Below, one piece after another: positions 1 through 11,382 of a stretch of 64,000 nt of DNA. A model generated the notes under the pieces. That model did no database searches. It was not told the origin of the DNA and saw only the letters and a program-made list of their open reading frames with translations. A program made the position numbers and the translations under genes. How positions within the stretch are numbered: position 1 is the stretch's first letter; the number at the start of each line of letters is the position of its first letter. Location: positions 47,534 to 111,533 of the forward strand of contig KV424000.1 in assembly GCA_001632435.1 (NCBI GenBank), in the 5' to 3' direction. This stretch comes from Calocera cornea HHB12733 (lineage: Eukaryota; Basidiomycota; Dacrymycetes; Dacrymycetales; Dacrymycetaceae).

Positions 1-420
1 GCAAAACGAGTGATTCTGGGTCGAGTGGATGAGGACGAGGCAGGGCATCGGAAAGCTCGCTGCCATGGGCGCAGCGAGGACCAGCAGAAATCGGCGATTC
101 TGGGACCTGAGGAGAGGAAACCAGTGATTCTGCGTCGAAGGACTGAAATGGAGACAGAGCGCCCGAGAGCTCGCTGCTAATCGTTCACCCAGAGAGGGCC
201 CAGCAGGAATCGCTGCTGAGCGTGCGCGCAGAGAGGGCCAGCAGGAATCGGTGATTCTGGGACCTGAGGAGGTGAAACCAGTGATTCTGCGTCGAATGAC
301 CGAGATCGAGGCAGAACATCGGAGCGCTGGCTGCTGAGTGTGTGGGCAGGGAGGGCCAGCGGGAATCAGTGATTGTGGCAGCGCAGCTGGGGAGGGAAGC
401 AGTGAACCTGCGTTGGAGAG
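1..420. repeat. degenerate tandem repeat with TGATTCTG core
   Basis: A loose repeat array opens the window. The block around 82-150 (an AATCGG element, TGATTCTGGGACCTGAGGAG, then a second TGATTCTGCGTCGA element) recurs around 239-300, and weaker copies lie near 10, 200 and 357. Spacing is irregular at roughly 120-160 bp. The core TGATTCTG (reverse CAGAATCA) also occurs in the repeat flanking the assembly gap near 15.3-16.2 kb, so the two may be related. No convincing gene is seen here. The array may continue left of the window. Confidence 0.6.
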
Positions 421-1050
421 CCGACCTCAATACGGACAGATAGCAATCGCCTTGCGGCGCCTCTATGATAGGGCGGTTCCGTCCACAACTTGCTTTAGTG
501 TTGTGCGAGGCCATGGCGGACGAAACACGGGACAAGAATGCCATCATAAGTGGTCTGCACTCCGCTCAGCGTTGGATTCTATAGCACAATACAAATACAC
601 TTGCTCTCCTCAGCTCTCATTATTGTCTCCCCCCCCTCTCGATGATTTCGAGAGCTCCTTTTGCGGCCAAACTCTTCTTTTCTGCCTGGCTGAATGGAGG
701 GCGACCCGTGAGGCCGAGACGGGGACCAATGGCTTCGTACATGCTGCCCTTATTGGGAAGATCCTTCTTGGCAACGTACTCCTCTGGCTTACAGAATTTG
801 TCTGGTGGAACTGCTCATTGATACTCGTGAGCATCTGTATTCACTCAGCCTGCTTGACTTACCATCCCGGAAGTGCAAAGTTCGATGGAAGCAAGCTTTA
901 CCCCGGATATAGCAGGGCCCGCATGCATGGCCCCAACAGAACCAGCAAAACTGGAACCATTCGGAGCGTGCCATTGTACTATCCTGAGCTTGCTGGCAGG
1001 TTTGACATCTGTAAATGCCATGCGCCAACTTTGAAATGCATGTCAGACGG
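421..1050. other. no gene recognised
   Basis: Short open frames occur on both strands, but none has splice-linked neighbours or a recognisable domain. This is the 3' flank of the minus-strand gene that ends at 1051. Confidence 0.5.
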
Positions 1051-3595
1051 TTATCTCCATAAGAAAATCAGCCTCACTATTATGCGAGTCCCATCTTTCA
1101 AAGTGAGCCATAAGAATCCAACCAGTTGGGCGAGCACCATTGTAAGTTCGATTTCCAGTGTTGGCTTGGGATTGATGTCGTGCTGGGCCCACTCGCCCGC
1201 GCCCTCGTGCCAAGTCGGAAGGATGTCGTCACTGTGCACTCGGTTCAAGGAGAGCAGAACGAACGTCGTGAACACGCCAGCGGTATAAAATGAGTAATGC
1301 TCTCGGCGAGGATCATCTAGTACATCCCATACTTGACGTATACCAGTCGGGACAATTGGCTTTGGCTGTGTCTTTCGTCGCCTCTGCGCGCGCTTCTGCT
1401 TTCCCTTACCACGAGACTTCAATGTTTCAATCGTGATGGTATTCGTCTGCGGGTTGGACGGCCCCTGGTTATCGTCGTCCAGCTGCTCCTCCAGCATCGA
1501 TGGTGATTGAACACCACTCTCTTCCGTTGGATCGTGCACAGTCGCCTCGTCTGGACGTTCGACTTCCATAGCACTCGCTTGATCATTCAAATCCCTGGCC
1601 TCAATGAAGGCTGTAGTTGGGATCGTCCCTCGTGTCTCTTGCAGCGTCATATTGTCGAACATGGTACTGACTGATATGCCATACCGCATACCGTAGATCG
1701 CCTCCGAGTGCTTCTGTAACACGTCGTTGATCATCCCAGTCTCCTGCTGGACATAGCTGTTCACATCGCGTAGTGAAGACACCATCCCTCGCCAACCCGG
1801 CGGAATGTTCGCAGGATCAGGCATATACTTCCAGAGCGCGGTGTCGGTGGAGTTGATCGACGTCTCTAAGAGATCAAGAAGTTCCACGACAGCCTGACGG
1901 AGCTCATCGGAGGTGCTTTGAAGAGCAGCCGCGTTATAAGTGGCATAAAAGATCGCCTAATCAGGGTCAGTTGCTGGGTATGTGCGTGGTCTGCCTTGAC
2001 ATACCACGGTGGTGGCCGCGGTACGCAGAGCTGCAGGTTCTGTCGGTTGTCCCAAGATCCAGCCTCGCTGCTTCTTGAACTTTCCAATCCAATCGCCCTC
2101 CATCAGAAGCGCTTCCTTGCAGTCGATGTCCTCCTTCGCCGGTCTTCTAGAAAGCCCCTCAAGTGGCCCGAAATGCTTGCCCAGCAGCATTGCGGGTAAT
2201 TTTGTCCATGGAAGATATTCGCCCGGAATGGGGATCAGAATAACGTCCGGCATCAGCTTCAATAGTGCAGCCATGTCAACGAGAAACTGGTTAAGCAATT
2301 CGATGATCTCAGAGGGCGGGTCGACCTGATTCACGTAGCAGTCATGAAGATAACTTGTCTGGATAGTTCAAGGTTAATGTCACATTCGGAAGGTGTAAGA
2401 TACACATACCCATGGGTCGCAAGCACTCTCAAGATACCATTTGATGCTTCTCGGATCGCCGTTGCTCCACTCTCCGGTGGTATGCACCGTCGCTACCAGC
2501 TCGTTTGCGTAGTGGGTAGCCAAGGCTGCCTGTAGGAAGTCCTTGCGGAGGGGATTCTCGCCGAACCAGGTCGTCCTTCGTGGCAAACGCGGGTTGGCTT
2601 CAAGAAGCTTTTCCCATAGAAATGGCTGCCGTCCCAGGACGTAGTGCCGCAGATCTTCAGGGATTGCTCCGTACCGGACAAGAGTATCTTCAATCCGTAT
2701 ACCATACATCCAGGTCGTATCACGGCAATATAACGCATGTTGCAGCATCATCGCCTTCAAGATGCCTCCGATGTTGCCGATATCCCAAGCCTTTGCAGAT
2801 TTGTTTAGCAATGCCTACAAGTCACTTAGTTTGGAAACTTGGCTTGCGAGAAAGACGTACAAAGATTCGACCAGCATTGCGCACGAAGTCTTCTGCCTCT
2901 TCTTTAGTTGAGACGTCGAGTCGAGGAGGGGGGCCGTGGAGCTTCAGCATCGACTGCCATACGTGCGTATGTAGAATCTGGATTCTCTTGTCCCACGTAA
3001 CGGAAACGATGCTGGCCTCCCCCCCGACGCGCCTGAACAGTTCGAGGAATCCGTAGTTGGTTTCGATATCGAAAGGAGTAGAAGGTGTTTGCATCTTCCA
3101 CCTCTTTAAGAGTGGATACGCCGTCCTCCAGGTGGATGGGATCTGCATCAAGTGCAGGTGCAGATGTCGCCCCTTCTCAAATCCCACAGCCGTTCCCCTA
3201 TCTTCTAAGGATTGTGCAACCTCAAGAACGCGCTCCAAGAACCGCAGCAGCTCTCGCGGTACCTCTGCTGTCAGCTCAACGTAGTGGAACAACTCCAGAA
3301 GGGGGTTCTGCGCGAAATCAGTAAAATCCGCGTTTGTCACGAGAAATGAACAAATGCTCACGGCGATCGCGGACCAGTCCACCAACCATGTCTTCACCGT
3401 CTCTTCATCCTCCTGTTGCAGGTCCAACTCGTCCTCTGGAGTAGGCAGTCCGAGCACGCTGGACATCACCGTGATTATAGATGCGATAATCGATGACGAC
3501 TCTTTGACGTCCGCTTGGACATCCCGGATCTCCTTGTCCGCTTCCTGTACTCGTTTCGGCCAGTACTTGGGGAGATCAACTGCACACAGACTCAT
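1051..3595 (-). CDS. unknown 799-aa protein with hydrophobic C-terminus
   Basis: Four exons join cleanly: 3595-2861, 2814-2410, 2358-2005 and 1956-1051. The three introns are 46, 51 and 48 bp, all GT-AG and all in phase 0. The start is the first ATG of the longest frame (MSLCAVDLPKYWPKR). The N-terminal third is helical and acidic. A basic patch (RGKGKQKRAQRRRK) precedes the C-terminus, where two hydrophobic stretches (about FYTAGVFTTFVLLSL and LTMVLAQLVGFLWL) could be membrane segments. No family was recognised. It is convergent with nothing upstream and lies 269 bp from the start of the helicase on the other strand. The gene structure is solid; the function is unknown. Confidence 0.75.
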
Positions 3596-3863
3596 CGTTC
3601 GTCAGCATATAGTCGGTGATTGGGCGTTAAGCAACAGTTGATGGAAGGACTGTCAATCATTAAGAATGGAATTCCTCGTAGAACGGCCGATGATCTTCGA
3701 GACGGCCCCCTCGTCCGAATGATGGTGCCAGTGCTTGCTCAGGGCTCGCAGTGGTCCAATCTAGTAGATTGGCGCGCATGTCATTCAGTGAACACTGCGG
3801 AGCCAAATTTATTCATAAGGTATTCGTCCGACCCACATCGCCATTCTTCAATGCATTCCTCCG

Positions 3864-6800
3864 ATGATGTCTGGCGACCTCCATCATCATCGTCGCCCTC
3901 GCGCTCGTTTCGGCTGGCCGGGATGGTCCTTAACTACATCGACTCCCTACTGGCTTTCTGATGTTCAGCTGCCTCCTTCACTTCTCGCCTCAAGAGCGGT
4001 CCCTTCGCGGTCTCGTTGTTGGCCCGGATCAGCGCGGGCTGCTTACTTTCGCGCCGATGAGCGCACCGAGCGCTTCGAGGCGTCCAAATGTACCGAACGC
4101 ATCAACTTGTCACTCAGTCAGCTAAACTTAATTATCGCTCATCGAGAAGCGTTCCTGGGAGAAGATGTCGATGGATTTCCGGAGGTGACACTACCGCCAT
4201 CCAATGTGGTTTCCGACGATGAGGACACAGAAGCAGGAGACGTGCTTGTCGTTCGGGAGTTGGAGGACCCAGTGTATGTGCCTTGGACGGAACACCCTGG
4301 ATCCGATCTGCCTGATACGACCGTCGAAGAGGAGATTCATTCTCATCTCCCCCACACACCTGAATACCACCTCGGCTATGGTGTACCATCGAAGGAGGAA
4401 CCTGGCGGCCCGTCTCCTTCATCAACATCCCTCCGGACCGTTCCAGAACCAGCAGCAATTAGGCACCGTGCTCCTCGGTCAGTTTCCGCTGTCCCAGAAC
4501 AGGTCGAAGTTCTCGCCGACATATTGCAAGACGGTCGTACGCCTGCGATCCCGCTGCCTGCAGACGGGGAGAACGCATCTCAGCGCGTTGCACCGCTGGA
4601 CACATCAATACATGCTCGCCCCGCCCCAGCCATATTTCCGTCCGCATATCCTGACGTATTCTCACGGGAATCACCTGCAAGACGTGATGATGGCGACAAG
4701 GACGACTCGATGTCCGACGTGCCCGAGACGCCGATATACCGTGTTGAATATGCGCAAGACCTGGAGGGCGACAGCACCCTTCTTCCGCTTTCGTTAATTT
4801 CGTCATCTGCTGCATTCCCAATCGAGGCTGTCTCCGATGCTGTTGAATTCTGCACTAAGTCTGCTCGCGATGAAGATGAAGACATGGATAATGCTCTGAA
4901 CGCGTCAACAATCGGTGTCGCGCATGCGGCCGCGACATCACTCCACGCAGACAAGGAGAACACGTCTCACCGAAGTCCATCTTTCGACGCCTCCGCAAAG
5001 CCTCCCCCAGATGCGAACATATATGCGCTCACCGACCCAGACAAAGAATCGCGGACATCACCTGCAAGACGTGGTGATGGCGAGGAGGACGACTCGATGT
5101 CCGACGTGCCCGAGACGCCGATATACCGTGTTGAATATGCGCAAGACCTGGAGGGCGACAGCACCCTTCTTCCGCTTTCGTTAATTTCGTCATCTGCTGC
5201 ATTCCCAATCGAGGCTGTCTCCGATGCTGTTGAATTCTGCACTAAGTCTGCTCGCGATGAAGATGAAGACATGGATAATGCTCTGAACGCGTCAACAATC
5301 GGTGTCGCGCATGCGGCCGCGACATCACTCCACGCAGACAAGGAGAACACATCTCAGCGAAGTCCATCTTTCGACGCCTCCGCAAAGCCTCCTCCAGATG
5401 CGAACATATATGCGCTCACGTATCCAGAGAAAGAATCGCGGACATCACCTGCAAGACGTGATGATGGCGACGAGGACCATCCAATGTCGGACGCTCTTGT
5501 GGCTCCGCTGTACGACGTCTCCTCTGGGCTGGCCGTGGGGAGAGAGACTCACAACCCACCGCTACCACTTCCCTCTCTGTCTGTGTCAACAGAGGGTCCC
5601 ACAACCTCCCTTCACCTTGATGCCGCTCCGACTGTCGCCGACGACAGCGATAACCATGTTCACAACGCAGAAGCCACGCAGTCAGGGCGTCAGCAGCATG
5701 GCCAAGCTCCGATGGAGAATGTCCTTGGTCCACCTGGACTGCTACGGATTGACAGCGGACATGATGCACGCCTGTATGACCCCAATTCAGCAGAACAGGT
5801 CCCTGACGCAAGGGGCTACCAGCCGCCGTCTGTCGAATGGCACTTATCTTCTCGAGCGCTTCCTCTTACAGAATATCTCCGGTCAGCTGGCGAGGTGTCT
5901 CCACTGGTAGCTCTACGATCGAATCCTCTCTCCGCTCACAGCAATATTGCAGCCATATCTACTGCACCTGCCAACGCGAATGTGATTGCACGCCGTGCAA
6001 TTCTTGCTGCTGAGCGTGTGGTCCACCCTGGGGCGAGCAGACAGCTTTCTATGCTTGCTAGAGCCGTGGTGGACCAATCGGATATCCGCCGGAACCTCCG
6101 AACGACCACCTCCTCTTCGCTTCCTGTCCCGTCGGACCATGTCGCCGATCCGTCAGGTACTCCAATCACCACCTTCGGTGTAATTGCGGCACCAGGTGTA
6201 CTGGATGTGCCGGATGACTCGCGCCCTCGGGCACAGTCGCCATCTGTTACGTCTCAGGGATTAACACAAAGCTCTCATTCGTCGCATTTCGCACTCGCAC
6301 AGTCTCGGCCAATCAGCAGCCGGCCTATCAGCCGTGATAAATCAGCCTCCACACTTCCAGTGGACTTCTCTCCGAATTATGCATTGCAGAAGCTGGACAT
6401 TCCACTTGTCGCCACACCGGTATCTCATCTTGAGACTGTTCCTCCAACCCCGTATCGTCACGAACCACATCCTTACGCAGAGATACCGGCTCCAGACTTT
6501 GTAGCTAAACCAGGAGGACCTCCCTTGCGTGGAATTCAACATCAGCCTCACCGTTCGGAGCAAAATACGACCTTAGCACACGCACCTGGTCCAACGTCAA
6601 CCATCCCTTCCGCCCCAAGGAAACCGGTACGAGCACCGCCAAAGGCAACCTTGCCTCATATACGGGAAATTCAGGTTCTGCCTTCTGGCACGATGCCAGG
6701 GAATGAAGGCAGCGTTCAGGCAAGGCGATCCTCCCGCGATCAACAATCTCCCACTAGGACCACGCATAGAGCTCCATCCGAGGAGCTTACGGTGAAGCAG

Positions 6801-8577
6801 AGGGAGGTCGTGGATGCAGTTTTGGAAGGGAAGAACGTCTTCTTTTCCGGACCAGCAGGTATTCTTCTCCCCTGCGTGTGCCTGACATGATATGCTCTAA
6901 CACATGCCATCAGGTTCCGGGAAGTCCTTTACTTTGAAAGCTGTAGTCAAGTTGCTGCGCGAGAAGTTCAAGAAGGAGCCCGACGCTGTTGCCGTCACTG
7001 CCTCCACGGGTTTGGCCGCCTCTCTCATAGGTGGCCGGACTCTCCATTCGTTTGCTGCCATTGGTTTGGCCAAAGAGACAGAGCGAGAATTGGCCAGGAA
7101 GGTTCAATCCAAACCTCAAGCCGTGGAGTCATGGATGAAAACAAAGGTCCTTATCATTGACGAAAGTGAGATTACCATGTATGTGTTCCCTCTCGCACTA
7201 CTGACAGAGATGCGTAACTAGTTTCGATGATTGGGGCCGACCTCTTCGACAAAGTGGACTATGTGGCGCGTGTTGTCCGTGGTCAACGGGATAAGGCGTT
7301 TGGTGGCATCCAAGTACGTACGCCCATCAATTTGATGTTGTGTCACCTGATGCCGCTACAGATCATTATCGCTGGTGATTTTTATCAACTCAAGCCCTTC
7401 GCGCTTCGTGGAGAATGGGTGGCTTACGCATTTTGTTCCAACGCGTGGGACCGCGCCATCGGCACCCACATCTTGCTTGATCAAGTATTCCGGCAGAAAG
7501 ATCAAGGTATCAACCACGCTTCTCTGTCATTAACGTGCTGACATCTTCGTAGACTTTATCGACTTCATGAACAATATTCGTGTTGGGAACTTTACAAGCG
7601 GCGTCCGAGCAAAACTGTACCGTTTAAGACGACCTCTGAAGTTGCCGCCCGGTGTGCATCCAGTTCACATGTACGGGACCCGATGTGTCGTTTCCAGATT
7701 GACCAATGCGTTCCAGATTCCCTTCCAACAAGAAAGTCGATGAGTACAATCAAGAACGATTGCTAAAGCTTGCAAAACGCATTTGGGAGTTCAAGTCCAC
7801 GGATACAGGAAGCCGCTTTCACCTGGATCTCACAGAGGCGCGTCAGAGATTCGTACCAAGAACTCTTCAATTGGCCAGGGGTTATCAAGTGATGCTCCTT
7901 CGAAACTCCCTTGAGGATCGCCGACTCGTGAACGGCAGCATCGGTTGTATCGTGGGGTTTCTTAACATATGGGATCAACTCGCCCATCAACAAGGTTATT
8001 GGACGCGGCCAAGGACCGGCGATGAAGATGAGGAGTACGACGAGGAATGGGCTGACGATGTTTTACCGTTGGTTGTGTTTCAAACTGTGGAAGGGCCCGT
8101 CGAGTGCGTCGTGGGACCCCAGACGTTCACGGTTGAAGGTCCGGATGGCACGGTCCTTGCTACCCGTAAACAGGCAAGCACCTGTTCTTCTGCGTCCATT
8201 CGTTTTGGTGTCTCACTCTACTTAGCTGCCATTGATGGGGGCACATGCGATGACGTTTCCAAAGTCACAGGGTCAGACCATGAAGTATGTCTCTGTCCAC
8301 CTCACCGGTGTCAGGCGGCTGGGTATGCACATCTACTGATTTTTGTTCTCCGATTACTCACCCGGTCTAGACCAGGGCTATGTTGGTATGTCCCGCGCCG
8401 CGACAGAAGAGGGTCTTCAGATAGACAACCATGTGGTCTTGCTGAAGGTATGCCTCACCATAATTGTTCCTCAGCATTACCATTAACCTGGACATTCGGT
8501 AGTTCAAACCCGACCCGGACGTTGACGCATTGTACGAGTTCATGGATGGGCGTCGACGGTTCTTTCCGAGGTACTAG
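3864..8577 (+). CDS. PIF1-like DNA helicase (1,435 aa model)
   Basis: Nine exons: 3864-6858, 6914-7165, 7222-7313, 7362-7506, 7553-7670, 7717-8173, 8226-8322, 8371-8447 and 8503-8577. The helicase core is confined to the last third. After splicing it shows GPAGSGKS (Walker A, split by intron 1), LHSFAAIGLA, LIIDEISMIGADLFDK (Walker B, split by intron 2), GDFYQLKPF, LDQVFRQ, ARGYQVMLLRN, KSQGQTM and YVGMSRA. These are the superfamily 1B PIF1 motifs in order, and no motif is missing. The first ~900 residues are disordered, rich in Ser/Pro/Asp, and contain a 129-residue tandem repeat. Intron 6 (8174-8225) is GC-AG. The ATG at 3864 is uncertain, since a 5' exon could exist. No Rep/HUH domain is visible, so a Helitron origin is not supported. 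Confidence 0.88.
4671..5444 (+). repeat. 387-bp in-frame tandem duplication in helicase gene
   Basis: Copies 4671-5057 and 5058-5444 are nearly identical, with only a few substitutions, and a third partial copy begins at 5445. The period of 387 bp is 129 codons, so the frame is kept. The repeated protein segment runs from SPARRDDGD through MSDVPETPIYRVEYAQDLEG and TSLHADKENTS to KESRT. An older, diverged partial copy (DGENASQR...RESPARRDDGD) lies just upstream at about 4550-4670. Confidence 0.95.
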
Positions 8578-9189
8578 TAACCTTGCAGCAAGACAGCTGC
8601 ATGCCGCTGAGCAGTAGAGCGTATAATATCATATCCAGCTGTGAACTATGCGTGGTCAGTTCCTTGCAATATTATCAATGTCTCCCCTGTCCGTGATGCG
8701 CGCACCGCCATCGCTCAACCAGCCATCTGTGCCGCGTGTATCGGCTGTGCAATGCGAAGCCAGACATTGCGTGATTATGGCCCATCAGATGTATTCGGTG
8801 ATTTCGTGCCTCTGAGCCTCACTTAGATACTTACCAGCGGTCAAGGGTAATTGAGTGATTTTGGTGTATACGACGTCGATTGGGTGATTTGATGCACCCG
8901 TGGCTCGTAGTACAAGGCCCCACTAGCCAGCATCTAGGCGATTACGAGAGTTCAAAACGACGGTCGGGTGAGTTGTGAACTTGTGGTGTACCGGATTTCG
9001 ACTGCGCAAACGCGCTGCCTCCCGCGTCACCCCAGTCGACGCGACGCGTACTAGGAGACGCGTGCACCCGCTTTCGCGTGGCACTCTTCTCATCCAGACG
9101 ATCACGTCCGCCGATACTCTCCTCCAAATTGCAATCCTCTCCGCCTTCCACTGATCACTCCGACGCCAAGCTTTGGCAATCCTCATCTA
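8578..9189. other. intergenic, no gene recognised
   Basis: Contains the 3' flank of the helicase gene. Around 8850-8895 two copies of a GAGTGATTTTGG / GGGTGATTTGA element resemble the AATCACTCAA words in the repeat near 15.3 kb. Nothing else is supported. Confidence 0.4.
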
Positions 9190-10503
9190 TGTCGTCCGTT
9201 TCGGCCGGTTCGTGGCAATGGTATTCGCTTCTCACTGATGCCGCTGCGCGTCGTAAGTTCGCCATTGTCAGCAGCTTTCCTGTTCTTATATGCGCACAGA
9301 GTTTGTGTCATTCCTCGAGACTCTTGCAGCCACAGACGACCAGGTTCATCTCCAACTTCATCCTCACCACGTACGTACTGTTCCATGTGGACTACTAGCT
9401 CATTGCTCTCATTTGGGTCATTAATCCCTTTCAGGTTACGCTAATCGCTTCGACCCCCGAGTCGCAGTCTTTCTCTCAAATGAAACTCTTTTCATCTCTA
9501 TTCACACATTTCGAAGTTCCCTCCGATCGCACCAGCAGCGTCCCGAAGGATACTACTGTCCCTGATACAGAGAGCTCTATATCCTATGGGTGGTTTTCGG
9601 CCAGAGTCTTGGCATCGTGCCTACGGCCACAGGTGTCACCCACGTCGTCTGCTTCACTTACAATCAGTCTACTCATTGGGCCCGATCTTTTCGTGCCGAT
9701 CCTCCCGTACTTGCATGTTTCTCCATCTCTGTCCCTGTCTCTGTATGTTGTTCTTCAGAATTGCCGAGGTGCGTGTCTTACACATCTCTGTCGTTCTGCC
9801 CTGATGCATCTATGCTGTCACTCTAACAGAAGTCCCCGCTTCCCTCGCTCTCTCACTCTCGCCTGGACATCTTTCACTACCCAATCCTCTTTTGCGCACG
9901 CTTAACCTGCAGGGCAATGTACACAGTGTCCCAGTAGAACTGCTCGATGATCTCCAGGATTGCTTGGAGCTGGCTCTGATTCAGACTGAGCTGCCTATCG
10001 TCTTCTGCACGAACGGAAAGGGACTTACTATAACAGTCCAACAATGTCTGTGGTTCTTTTCTTCTGTTCCGCAGCTCGTTGATGGTTCTCAGCACATGAC
10101 ATGCCCCCCCTCAGTCTGGTCATCTCGGCTCCTCCCCTCGTCAAGACTCATACCATTAAGATCGCGTCCGATGCGCAATCATTTCATGTGCGTATAATAA
10201 GATATAGGTCTTGCTTCGTCTCTAAACTTCTGTCAGCTCGCTTTACAGTCCGCCGTGGAGCTCAAACGTCCCTTGGACATCCATTTGCTTCCCGACTCGC
10301 CGCATATTCTCTATAAGTTGTGTTCCGACCCACAAACTCCACCTACCGTCTGGGCACAGTACTACCTCACAGGTGCCACATTCCAGCACGCCGGACCTCC
10401 TCCCCATCAGCCGCTCAGTCATATTCCCCGTTCAGTTCAGCTGCCTCCACGTCCCGTACGCAAGTCATCGATAGCCAACGTGGCCATCAACTTGTGCGAT
10501 TAA
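9190..10503 (+). CDS. intron-rich gene, possibly PCNA-like clamp subunit; exon structure incomplete
   Basis: The ATG at 9190 opens MSSVSAGSWQWYSLL. Two clear introns follow (starting at about 9254 with GTAAGT and about 9371 with GTACGT). Joined, they give FVSFLETLAATDDQVHLQL, HPHHVTLIAS and MKLFSSLFTHFEV. This alternating-strand pattern resembles the first domain of Rad9/Hus1/Rad1 checkpoint clamp subunits. Further downstream, LALQSAVELKRPLDIHLL with PDSPHILYKL and WAQYYLTG, after a CTGTCAG acceptor near 10246, resembles a later clamp strand region. The middle exons could not be resolved. Family assignment is an inference from pattern only; a decayed gene is also possible. Confidence 0.3.
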
Positions 10504-11382
10504 TGATCACTGTCTCGGTGTCGAACTCTACGCATATTTCCCCCCCCTTCTTCTCTGTCCGCATGTATCACCGAATGTTCAGGCAGTACGGCCTGGTTAT
10601 CTGTATGGCTCTATCCTGTAACGTCTCTTCTTCCACGACTCTGTTCTGCAAGTATATTCACAGTACGACTCCGTTGCCTGCACCTGGCTCAGTATAACCC
10701 TCATGTCCACCAGCTCTCTATATCGTCCCTCGTTGCAAGAGACCTTGTGAGATCTGCCAATCAATACTCCACATTATCGTGCCGCCAAGCGTCGCTTCGC
10801 TGGAATTCCTTGGCAGTGCTCCCGAAGGCTATTCTGCTTCCGCACGAACCTTGTACAGCGGAGTTTGAAGTAACATTACAAATCCAGTGCAGTTTACGGT
10901 GTACAGTATTATTCTCGATAAGGAAGTGAAATAGACTTGGGATTACGAGCACGATATGGGTCTCGGCTGTTGCTGGCACGAGTGAATAAGGCTCGCTGTG
11001 ACTGTTCGTTGGAGGCAAGTAATCTGTTCACTCCCGGACTTCCGTAACGGTAGGTGGTCTTCACTTGGCGGGTCTCCGTAGAGGTGGCTTGCAGATCATG
11101 CCGGTCCTGGGAACACTTTTCTGGGGCCTAATATTGAGCGTACTGCGCTTCGCTTGCTCCAGACCCTCATCTGAGCCTGAGCAGGCTGGGTCCCGGTGAT
11201 GCGGCCCCGTGTGCAAACTTAGGGCCTAAAGGACAGCAAGTGTTTGCTTCCGACTCCTCTGACCTGTTATAACCGTCACGGTAGGCCAGCTCGTTGCCGC
11301 ACCGCACCGCACCCCGCACCCCGCACCAAGCCTGCCTCACCCCTGTGCCTCCAGGACCGACTCTCCTTCTATTTAAACAACT
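10504..11382. other. intergenic, no gene recognised
   Basis: No splice-linked open frames were found. A short C/A-rich run of GCACC units sits near 11300-11325, upstream of the next gene. Confidence 0.4.

Noticed and set aside
7155..7190. Apparent broken Walker B (IDESEITM) in the helicase
   Set aside because: An artefact of reading into intron 7166-7221; the spliced form is IDEISM.
7671..7716. Apparent frameshift in the PIF1 gene
   Set aside because: A 46-bp GT-AG intron restores the frame exactly, so the gene is intact here.
3864..8577. Helitron transposon
   Set aside because: No HUH Rep domain and no Helitron ends were seen; PIF1 helicases are common in these fungi on their own.
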